This document shows, in pieces, positions 28,528 through 40,700 of a stretch of 46,722 nucleotides of DNA; within the stretch, counting starts at the first letter, position 1, and each line of letters opens with the position of its first letter. The position numbers were made by a program, and so were the translations under genes. Source of the DNA: Ophiothrix spiculata (taxonomy: Eukaryota; Echinodermata; Ophiuroidea; Amphilepidida; Ophiotrichidae). The notes beneath the pieces were generated by a model. The model was given only the letters and a program-made list of their open reading frames with translations. It had not been told where the DNA came from and did no database searches. The stretch lies in assembly GCA_000969725.1 (NCBI GenBank), contig JXSR01S033889.1, one strand, 5' to 3'.

Positions 28528-28757
28528 TTATGTGACAAGCCCTCCAATTTCACCACTGCCAAAGTCACTATCTGACTTACTGCCTTTTGTCTTGTTATTA
28601 ATAAGCGATGATTTCTCGTTGATCTCAGGGTAACGTGATGACGCGTCTTTATTGCGATAGAGTATGTAATGCTGTATGATGAAAAGAATGTCAAAAGCTA
28701 TTGAAAACACTCCAAGACCAAACTTAGTTGGATCACCAAATATGGAAGCCCAATCAT
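28528..28757 (-). CDS. CTNS: CTNS exon 8 (last transmembrane helix and cytosolic tail)
   Basis: Acceptor TTTTCTCCAG at 28758-28759. Encodes [34 protein letters not shown] and a polar tail that ends GEIGGLVT before TAA (28530-28528). The tail is about 35 residues longer than in human and contains EKSSLI (residues 383-388). Confidence 0.95.
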
Positions 28758-31700
28758 CTGGAGAAAAGAAATATCACACAAACAAACAAAAAAGTCATTT
28801 AATGTGTAATGATGCATATACTCTATCAACCTTGAAGTATGCAACAAGCAATCAGACTCTGTTATAAGACCCATAGCATATCCCTTGTATACTACAACAT
28901 TGTGAACTGGTGGTTTTGTATTGTGTAAGAAACTAGTAATGAATGATTAGGATTGATTACGACCAATTCACTGCATATTACTATTTTTGTATGAATCATT
29001 CATGATTTTGATATTAGTTTTGGCTAATTTTGTTGCTACCACTATGACAAATATTGAGCATAAGTTCATTTGAATATTCAGCATGATTATGATTTGAAAA
29101 ATACAGACTGATTTCCCTGTATGGTCATATTGGTTGAAGAGGGTTAATCGGCTGCTTGTTTCATACTTCAAGATTTATAGAGTATAGAATAAAGTATAGG
29201 CATATAGAGAACTCCAAATAGGGTAGGGAACTCAACTTTGGTAACAGTGTCTGCATGGCCACAATATATAAAACCAGAGGGTCTAGAGAATTGAAGTAAC
29301 CCTAGAGGTGCATGGCCATTGAGAGTCAATTTAGAATGGGGTCAATTTGACTTCTTGAACCAGAATTCTGCAATTTTGCTCGAAATAAGGAGGTCTTAGG
29401 AACTAAACTTTTAAAAGGGTCTGTAATCTAAAGATGGTGCTTGAAATTGAGGTCAAAGGATTGACAGGCAACAAAGAGCTTTTATGTCTTCTTCTTTTTA
29501 GTTACAGGTGTTATGCATAATACCAGTAATTCACAAATTATATTCTTTCATTGTGCATGAACGGATACACTCTACATGGATACAGATACAAAACTCACAC
29601 TATTATGGCAAAACCTCAAAACATATCTTGTCATTTTGCGATAGCAGTTTTATTGTTTTTCTTTAGAGCAACATTTCAAGATTAAAGATTCAAGTTTGTT
29701 TATTCACCATCATGATACATTATATGTAGAAACAATATAGATTAAGATGGTAGAGTGTCTACAAAGAGCAAAGCTCGTAGACAACCTTAAAAGAGGTTCC
29801 ATAATAGATGAACGCGTACAAAGTGACCAAGTACATAGTAGTGACAACGTAGAAAATAGGCTTTTGGCTTTTGACTCAGTTTTACACATTCCCTTGCATG
29901 TATGAATATTTACATTCTCAGTATGATATTATATTATTCATGTCTCAAATATTCTGTCCTTTCTTTCTACTCTGTGGCAATCGCATTGTGGATTGAACGG
30001 ATAGTTTACATTTGTTTTCATTTTAGTGTGTGTATATATGAACAATATATTTTTAATCTGATTATTTCAAATTAAACATTTTGTCATCCTAATGAAACAT
30101 CCTGTCCTCACCTTCTCCACTGTGGCCATCGCATTGTTAATATAGAGGACAGTGTTCACTTATTAGTTTTTTTCAGTCTTAATAAGTACTTTGGAGTCTG
30201 GGACTTGACAGGCTCTATGCTTATCATCCGAATAGAGCCTTGACAGGCTCTATTCGCCATCCAAATGAACACGCTGCTACGCCCAGTCCAACGATCTTCA
30301 AGACATAGTGAATATACACAGATATCAACCAATAAAAAATTGCTACAAATTCTCATTCATACCAAGAACTCTCATCAATTGGAACAATATCCCAGCAGAA
30401 CTAAGAAATATACAAGATAAAGAACAATTTAAGTCAGCCATCAAAGACCACTACAAACAGTAACCAGATAAACCAACCAGCACCATACCTATTCGTTTGG
30501 CCTCCACAAGGGGGCGTTGAATAGTACGCTACCAGAACCAGAACTTACTTCTCAGTTCTCCTCACAATGTTGTATTTACAGTTAAATAATGTATATTATA
30601 TATTACCTATACTCTATATATTATCTATACTCTGTAACTTTGCATTAGTGGAAGAAATAAATTATGTCTTATGTCTTATGACTGACAATACAAGTGCAGA
30701 GAGACAAACATAGAGATGTTGGCAATAGTATTATGTATGTGTTTCATAAAATTTCAAACGATATATCAATGATACAGAGAAATCAAATAATGTTTGTACT
30801 CATGCTTAAAGACATAATTTCATAGAGACAGAAGATCTAATAATCACGTGACTTCAAAACTGCAGTGTACCAGTCTTATTTATATACTATTGGGCTCTGC
30901 ACTCTGGATTTTCATTTACGTAGCCCAAGAGTTCAAGCCATTTACAAGATATTTGGTTTTAAATTCATCTGTACAAAACTTACCATTATTGTATGATAGT
31001 AAAAACATTTGTAGTAAGCTAAAGGCACCACCAGTGAAATCTAACAGGACGTTGCCTATACTCCACCCTTGTGTACTTTGCCGGGTGTAATTCATGTAAG
31101 CCTGTATGTAAGGAAAATAAAAGTAGTAAAATGTATTATATCATGGTTACAGTGATTTGAACCGTGCAATAGTTTGTATTATATCATGATTACAGTGATT
31201 TGAGCCGTGCAATAGTTTGTACTATTGCACGACATGAAACAAACCTGTGTGATATCATGATATAAAACAAATATTGAATGCCTATGCACGTGCAATAGTA
31301 TACAAATATTGAATGCCTGAGAGTGCAATAGTACAAAATATATCATGAGGTCAAATTTGGACTTTTCTATTTCACGAGGCGTAGCCGAGTGAAATGGTTC
31401 AGTCCCAATTTAACCGAATGATATATTTGTACTATTACACGAGCATAGGCATTCAATATTTGTTTTATATCATGATATCACACAGGATTTTTCATGCCGT
31501 GCAATGGAAAAAAATTATTGCACGGCTCAAATCACTGCAATCATGATATAATACAAAATATATAGTGAGGTCAAATTTGGACTGATCCATTTCACAAGGC
31601 GTAGAAAAGTCCCAATTTGACCTCATGATATATTTTGTACTATTGCAGTCTCAGGCAATCAATATTTGTATACTATTCTATAAGTGCATTAAATTCCATC

Positions 31701-34700
31701 TTGTATTTAACAGAAATCAGACTGGGTTGGAATGAAAAGTGGGATTTTATACTCATCCATGATGAGACAACAGATTGTTAGCAATCTGAAGTTTGGATTG
31801 AAAGATTGCCGTGGTGTGGGAAGGGTATGACGTTTAGACATTCAGGTATTCGAACACGCTACAGAGTTGTTCATCGCAAATCAACAACGATGCATCCATG
31901 CGTCCGCATATTTTTATTGAGCGAGTGTGGCTTTAGCCATCCGAGCGTGACAAAAATACACTGACGCTTTTGATGCATGTAAAGTTCATTTTTAATTGTT
32001 CCTAAGCACCGGCTTTGCACGTACTTAAAAGTGCCTTGCGCACTTCTTCGTGCGATTTTTGGGCAATTTTCAAGAAATAGGGTACTTTTTCAAACCCTAG
32101 TGTGAAAACAATATCGATAAAATCCCAATTTAGGGTGTGAATAGGGGAAAAATTGTATATTTTGGCTTCAGAACCCTCCACCCTTTAGGGGTTGTTTTGA
32201 AAAACTGTGGTCACGCTATGCCTGCAACATTATACTTGAGTGCCCCCCCCCCCTGGATCTCCCTTCTGTATCTCTGAGATACTGTCTGCTTTGCTGGGTT
32301 GGGGGACTGTTAGTCAGGGGGGAAGAACAAAATTGCTAGGATTGAGAAACAGGCAAGAAGGGTTATCGTAGTGCCGCGGCAGACTTTTAACGCTGTCTAT
32401 ATGCTGACCTGCTAATCATAGTCCATCTAGATGGACCTCACAAGCGAACGCGAAGCGTGAGGTCCATCAACTTACAACAAACCCTGCCTTGGAAATCCAA
32501 TACAAGTAAGAGAGGGCAGGTTGTGATAACCAAAAACCTTTGCCTTACTATTATTCAAGTTTTTAGTCAAATATAACCATCTATAACATAAAACCTCTAT
32601 TTGTTTAGCTAGCATTTACTGGTCACCAATTTTCAGGGGTTTGGTGTGTAAGTTGATGGACCTCACGCCTACGGCCCTCGCTTGTGAGGTCCATCTAGAT
32701 GGACTAGCTAATTACAAAGCTTGCTGAAGTAATGGGTGATGCTGGTCATGATCTGCATGATCTGCTCGTAGGTCAGCTGATTTCAAGATCTGGGTGTATG
32801 CGTTTGCCGCGACTGACCGATATCGCTCCTCCTTTGTTCCGCAGGTTATTAAAACTCACAATCCATCGTTTCAAAGGGGCACAAATATTGTCTGTAATAT
32901 GTAATTTGTATCTATTTTGTTTATATGTGTTCTTCATTATGTGCAGAATTTCCATTTATGGAGTAATAAAGTTTTACTTGACTTGAAATTATTATTTCAA
33001 AATTAAATGTTGCTAGACTTACTTGAGGTACATATTTGATGAGTGTCACTGCAAGTTTGACATAAGAAAACATATAGAGGAAGTCCAGCCAGCTGAGAAC
33101 GTCTTCCTTGGAAGCTAAGGTGATGATGAGACAGATGAATATAAATGCCCAGGCTAAAATCAGGATTATCCTGCACACCCATGACACTCTCTGATCCCCT
33201 CTCTGTAAAACAAAAACAAACAAGTGTCAAACAAGGAATGAACTATATAGGGGAATCTGGACTCGCCGCCATTTTGATTTGACTGCAGGGTAAATCCTAT
33301 GAGCAATATTGGATTATCGGACATTGAGGGCGAGTTATTGTACCACTGGCATTTTACGTCTCCGCGTGCCACACTTTGAGTCATCGAAACAGATTAGCGG
33401 AAAAATGTATGTACTTTGATCAGAACAAGTCCCAATACATGCTACTAAAAACAAAATGTACATGCTGTATATATGTGACCCGTCATATCGAAAGGTACCT
33501 TAAGGTCGGCAAAATCAAAATGGATTTTTTGGTCTCATCTGAAAGCTGAGATTTTAAGCTTTGAAATGACACCTTACTTTTGGTTATTGGACGTTCGGTT
33601 GCAAAGTTACATCCAAATTGACAAAAGGCATCAGGCTGATTCGGAAAACTATAGTTCTGAGATAATCGAGTTTGAAGTTTTTGTATTAATTAAAACTTTA
33701 ATGGGGAAAGGATTTTTATATTGATTTTTAAAACATTTGTCTTGTGTTTTGGATGTTGAAACCTGATTAATATGATAGAATACACTTCAAAGGTAACATT
33801 TCTGATGAAATTAGAAATTCGCCCTTGGACGTGATATTTGATTATGCTCAGCTTCAATGGCCCGTATCGCGTAATTTACTATGCCGGTATTAAGGTACCT
33901 TTAGATATGACGGGACACATATATGCGTTAAGTGAAGATTTACATGATCTGCGTGGACAGCAGGCCCCAACTCATATCCGGAGGTACAATAACTTTGCTC
34001 CATGAGCGACACAAAATGGTGGCGAGTAAAGATTCCCTTATAAAATTTCCTTCTATATTTCAGGTCAGTCTGTGAATACAACTTTGCAGGTGTTTTGAAG
34101 AATGCATGAATATTGTGAATCTGAAAAAAATAACCTGTACAGCTGTATGGAGTTGGAAAGGTACATGAATAATATTATTGAAAAGCACATGGAACATGAG
34201 TAAGGGTAGGGTACAATCAACCCCTTATTTTAAGAAATATTTTGTGCTTTTAAATCTATTTTTAGAGCAAATTATGAACACTGGAGAGTATTTTAGAGCA
34301 TTTTCTTGTTGAATGGATCCTGTTCTACAAATTTTGCTATGACATTTTGAATTCTATCTGCCAAAATGTTTTCAAAAACCCAAAAACTTTTAGCAGATAG
34401 AATTCAAAATTTCATCACAATTTTTTTAGGATAGGTCCCATTCAAAAAGAACATGCTCTAAAATTGATTATAGTTAATAGTAAATAGTAAATTAATTAAT
34501 TAATTTACTGTACAGAATAGGAATTCCTATACAGGAATGAATTATGACCTTTCCAGAACTGAACTGGGTTGAGCTGGACAGTCACATATACACACGTACC
34601 TCATATATTAGTGCTTGCACTATGTAGACACTGCAAAGTAGCACCGCATGGATAGAAAATATGACATCATTCAACAGCACAGGATTGACTCCATAAGGGT

Positions 34701-37700
34701 GGATTGCTTTGTATTCTTCCTGGGAAAAATAGAACAATAGACATAAATGATTTACAATTCATGTATTATGAACAGAAAACGTAACTAATCATCTTGAACG
34801 TTTCAATATGTCAATCAACCCCTAAGGCGACGGGGAAAAAAACATAGTTTTTTACAAGGCTGACCGAACCTAAATTTGCGATTTTGAAGAATTTTTTTTA
34901 GTTACAAAAAAATCAAAATCATGTAAAATCAGCCGTGTTTTTGGCCAAAATTTCTCCATTTTGGTTAAATTTCTAAAGAAAATCCCTTTGTAAAAAATTG
35001 TCACTTTTTATCTCAACTTTTGGGGATTTTTGGGTTATTCTGGGCAAAAAAAATAAAAATTTTAGGGGAAAAAAAACGCCCGACCGACTGACCCGACCCT
35101 ACTTGGAAGTTGGAAGGTCCGCCCACCCATAAAACAGGTTTTTGGTGTGTGTTTTTTTTGTCGCCTTATGATAGTTTCTTGAGAGAGCTTGTTACAGTTA
35201 CAATTTGGTTAAGGCGAAATAGTTGTGGCAATTTTTCATAATGTGTGAAGGCACAGATTATAATATTGACCTGTTGGATATGGTGTAACATTGCACAAAG
35301 GCCCTGTTATGATGGTTCATGTGCGGTGCAATTGATTGATACAGTGTTTTTATCAATTAAATTTGCCTGCGTACTGCGTCCTTCCATTCGCGGCCGTCAG
35401 CATTTCACAAGCACTGAAATTAGACCAATCACATGCTTTAAATATGTGCTTAAACGAGTTGAATTTCACACAAAAAATGGTAGCAACAAACGTCAACTCC
35501 AAAAACCCTGCAAACAGAGAAACTTGATTCTTCAAAATACTGTATGCAAAAATTAAATTGAGAGGTAATTGTTTAAAATCAAGCATTTTTGCAAATAGGT
35601 ATCGCCAATTGGTGAATTGATACATTCTGACTTCAAATTGATGAGATTGACTTGGTTTGTTTACCAAAAATGATCAGAAAAGTGTTAATTCAATTCATTA
35701 ATTAGATAGTCTGTCTGTCTAAAGTGTAAGTGAGGGTGGTTATTTTTGAAGTACACATGTGCCTTGAAAAGAAATTATCCTTATAAATAGTAATACATCA
35801 AATTTTAAGGGCATTTTTCTTCACAATGTATAGCGAGAGGATGGCTTTAGTCACCCAAGCATGATAAAAATGCAGAGTTGCTGAATTGTGATAAGCAAAT
35901 CTGTAGCATGTGTATAGTAATTAGCTATTCATGCAGCCATCCAGCCCACCATGAATCAATTTGTGACAAATTTGGTGTTTGATGAGGGTTCCAATCATGT
36001 TCTGTCAAAATATGATCATAAAAATGCTGACAATGCAAAAAGGGAAACTTTGATGTGGTATCACATTAATTGGTGCTCTATGGGTGATGTGCTGCACAAA
36101 ATGACCATTACAATTTGCCCTTTGCACATTTTGGGAAAGCATTGATGTTGAGGTCAAATAGGCCCTATATGAAAAATTGGCGCATACACAGCTATACAGA
36201 TGCAGTCTCAATTGCAAGCCAATACATTTCAATGCAACTAAGTGAGCAGTAGGGAAGAGTTTAAGCAATAAATTGACTCTCCAGGCTGAGGCTCTACCCA
36301 AAAATCATGGACCGGGCAAAAAGTCAAAAGGAGCATGGTCCGACTGCTTCAACTTTTTTCAACGTTTTTGAGATTTTGGTACCAAAATATTGATCATATT
36401 TTTCTCACAATGTATGCGAAAATTTCATGGCTGAGTTTTGTTCCGTTATGGAGATTCACATGAAAATGTGTCTACTTATGGTAACCATATTTAATTTTAC
36501 TTTATGTATTGACAGCTCTGAAATACAAAACTGCCCATAAAATCAAAACCGTTGACGAATTCAGCTGAAATTTGAAATCAAGACCTCTTTGAGTGGTCAA
36601 CGTTCATGTGAAACTAAATTTTGAAATATCTGACCAAGTTCCTTTAATATATGGCTTGAAATAATGGGGACTGCAGCTACCATTGTATTTTAAGGTGATA
36701 TCAGAGTAGCTGTTGTTGCAGCACACGACGTTGCGGCAGACGACCAAACATTTGCAATTTTGAGTGTTGCAATGTAGCACAACAAATTTGCATATTGCCG
36801 CAATGGTCTGTCGCAAGAAAAATTTATTCCAACTCAAAATATAATGTCGTTGCAACCATCATGACAGGGTAATCGATATATCATTTTCTCGTACGTCAAG
36901 GAAAATGTTCCGAGATGAGACAAGGTCGAGTTTGCGCACTTTAAATTTTTGACGTCATGCTGGTCGTTCGACCACACAACAGGCAATTCTGAGACCCGCT
37001 TTACTTACCCACACAGGGTGTATCCAATATAATCCAATGTTGAACAATGAATACGCTATAAAACCTGTGATGTTGTAACCAACAAAGTCAAAGTTTAAAC
37101 CCACCACACTGAAAGAAATCAAAATGAATAAGTAGGTTAGTAAACCCACCACACTAAAAAATAAATAGATTAATTTTACTCACCTTAACACAGTCAACCC
37201 AATACAATCCTACATTAAAGATTGCATATGCTATAAAACCTGTGTAATTGTTAGCAAGATAATCAAAGTTTAGGCCAACAACACTGAAAGAAAGCAAAAT
37301 GTTTAGTGCTGTGATAAAATGGTGGTTGAAATGAGTCATGCCAAAAAATGAACAAAAAAAGGAAAGCATCGCTTATAATGCCCACCCCCATTTTTTTTTT
37401 CAAAAACAGTCAATTTTTCAGAGTTTGCTTTTTGCTTGTAAAAGTTTTGATATTTGACAAAAGGATATACGTAAACATTTTCTAAAAGGAAATTTGATGA
37501 AGAATAAGATTTTGCTGTCACTTTGTCTCGACAAAGCATGCAGTTTGAGTAAATTCTATAAAAGTTTAGGTGCCGATTTTTTGATTTTCATGATCTAGAT
37601 CGTTTGTTCTACGAAAGCATCTTTTGTTTTTTCAAATAAATGTTAGTTCTTAAATTATTGACAAACCAACAGAAAAGTTAATGTTATTATATTTTGGGTA

Positions 37701-40700
37701 AAACTTTAAATTATGAACATAATTTGAGTTCAAGGGCTAAATTTTGAAAAAATAAAAAATGTGTTCCTAGATTAAAATGTCTTCTACAAGACGGAAATAA
37801 AGACTTATGTTCCTAACTATTATCTTTTCTTTTTTCATGAAAAATACAAGTAGGAGAAATCACATATATGTCTTGTGAAAAATTGCCAAATTAAAGGATA
37901 AACTTTGATTTATAAAAAATTGGTATCGGACAATGAAAAGTTATCATCAAATTCACATTAATCATCAGTTACCATACCAGATCCGAGTTTTAGGTCTTAC
38001 TTTGAAAATATTGATAGGAAACTAAAATATTAATATTCAATTATTAGGTCTTTGTTTTGAATTTTGACAATAATTTCAAGGGATTTCAAAAATTGTGTTC
38101 ATGCAAGAATAATAACACAGCGTGTTCTCCCAGACACGCAACAATTTCATGCAACAAAAGACATGTGCATCTTAAGGTACGTAATCACCGCGCAAAATAT
38201 AAGACCTGCATCTAGGTTCTAATTATCCCGCCAGTGACCATGTGGCTTTTCCACTGAAAAAAACCTTTTTTATTTTTCCTCTTAACTTATAAAACAATGT
38301 TGCATTTTGTTATATTTTATTAACCGTAATTAAAGATTACATGTTAAGGTAACAAATGATATTAAAAAGTGAAATTCTGTTTTCGAACAAGCCAAGCCGC
38401 CTGTGGCTTAAAGGATGATCGCTATGACTAGTTCCTACCTGCAGATTTTACTTGTTTTTTCTCAGTTAATAGATTTATAGTCTAAACATCAAAATTCAGA
38501 AATAAGAAATGGGAGTGACCAACCATCAAATGTGCTATATGACATCATATATGATAACATCATTCCCTTTTTTAATGGACAATAACTTTCTCGATTTGAC
38601 ATCCACAATTTACCAGCTAAAAATTTAAAAATTCTGAAGACAGCAAATATTTGAAAAATCAGCATTATGTGGTATAAGAAAATACACATAAAATATTGAA
38701 GGCTCGTTGGTTAGGAAGCACTCACTACTATTTCGCTCTATTTTTGTGTTATTCAGCGCCTACCGGGAAGACAATGCGTAAATAGGCAGTGCGCACGTTG
38801 TATTTTGCGCTTAAGGCACAAATTTTACGCTTAGATACTATGCACCCCTTTTGTTAAAATCATCCTGCCACTGACCAACAACCGATTACGTAACGCTACA
38901 ATCCGTTGGTGAAAATTAACACAGCAATCGTCTTTAAACAAATTGTTGAACAAGAAACTATGCAAGATATATCAAATTCAATATCATATCAAATTAAAGT
39001 TGAGATTGTGCACATGAAATGGTTGATGTCAACAAGGTGTTGTGACAGAAAAAAACAGCGTAAATGGCAAATGTTATCAACATGCACAAATGATAAACTG
39101 CCCTGCAAAGTAAAAATGTGACCTGCTCTGTCGAAACCCAGACAAAGTCGCACAAATCCCTTTTTCAACTTTTACCAAATTTAAAATGGCAAAATTATAA
39201 GCTTTCCAATGATATATCACACTCCAGGATCGCTCAATGTTTTGTATGTCAAAAAGTGATGTTTAGGTTGAAAATTCCTTTGTTTTCTATTGATTTGTGA
39301 CAAGTTTATTGGGCTATATCTCCTTAAGTGTTCTGGCGACTTTGTCCGGGTTATGTGGGAGCAAGTCACAAATGCAGTATGTGCATTTATTAAGTATAGC
39401 AGATACATCCTATTAGCATGCAATTATACATCAATCCACTCCTATGATAGAATGTTGTATGTATATGTTTGATATAGTAGATACTGCCTTAAGTTATGCA
39501 AGAGAATTGGTCATCTGCTCATTTGTGTAGGATTTTTCTAAGGGAAAAGGAAGTAGCTTGTAATGTATCTGCAATGCACATACTGCATTTTTACTTTGTT
39601 GGTGTGAGTTAACTTTAGGCCAAAAAAAGAAACAAGTTTGTTTCTGGTAACCCGCGCGCGTTTCTGTTAAGTTACATATTTCCGGCAATTTTTTTTTTTT
39701 TTTCGTATTTCGTATCAAAAAAAATCTTATTGTTGATAAATAAAACAATTCTGTGAAATAGCTTACTGGAGACTTGCGTAAACCAAAGATGCAACAAAAC
39801 AAGTCGCATGTTGTATTATTAAACATGAAAGAGAAACCAAGGGCGGCTAAAGTTATAAACAAAACTTTTATGGCTAATAATGATATTAATAAATAATAAT
39901 AGAAATCAAACGCATTGTTTTAATGTGTTTTTCTTTCTGCATTTTTGGTTTTAAAAAAAAAGAAAAAAAGAAAATCTGCATATAGCATTGCATTTTTCGA
40001 AAAGTAGAAAATAAAAAATAAAAAGCCGCGTACCGCATTGTACTTTTCAAGCATGTTACCAGAAACAAACTTTTTTTTTTTTATTTGGCCTTATACCTTC
40101 TTCTTTGAAAGTTGAGAACGACTTGTGGATAGAATGATATTGACCAGGCAGCAAAATAGATCCAACCCACGACAATGATGGTAATGGTTAGAATGTCACT
40201 CTCTACAACCTGCACTCGCAGGAACACATCAGACAAGCTGAAATATAAAAACAAAATCAAATATGTAATTGACAGACAAAATTAGATGTGATTACTACCT
40301 CACCTTTTTATATTAAAAAATCACCTTTTGTTTAGGCTTTCACCAAGAAAACCCAACTTGGTACTTGGTACCAAGTAAGCTAAAGGAAGCTTATCTTCAA
40401 CAGGGCTCCAAGATGTTTTTTTAAATTCAGTTTTGAATGCAGGAGGCAGACCGGAGTACCCTGAGAAAAACCTGCGGAAGCGAGCATGGACTGAAAACCA
40501 ATTGCACATACAGCAACGGGCGCGGGGCTCGAACCCGGGACCTCATTTGTGCAAGGTGAGAGAACTACCGCTGCACCAACCGCTCCCATGCCTATTTAAA
40601 TAGATGAACAAAAATAAATGCATATGGAAAATTTCTCTCGATTCTGAACATTTGTTTTTAAGTTTTTTTCGAGCCTTTCAAACTTAGCTAAGCTACTGTG

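Larger units (their letters stand above)
28758..30983 (-). other. CTNS: CTNS intron 7
   Basis: Donor GTAAGT at 30983. Contains a LINE 3' end on the minus strand (about 29683-29830) and a decayed LINE 3' fragment on the plus strand (30190-30680). No other exon seen. Confidence 0.8.

Noticed and set aside
36955-37152. Separate small membrane protein gene with an ATG in the 75-nt intron
   Set aside because: It is the read-through of CTNS exon 4b and its flanking intron; splice sites and homology show it is part of CTNS.
39654-39661. CGCGCGCG as Z-DNA or CpG-island signal
   Set aside because: Only a short stretch within MITE A4, surrounded by AT-rich DNA.
40506-40592. tRNA gene
   Set aside because: A and B boxes are present, but the acceptor stem does not pair and the sequence continues into a SINE body.
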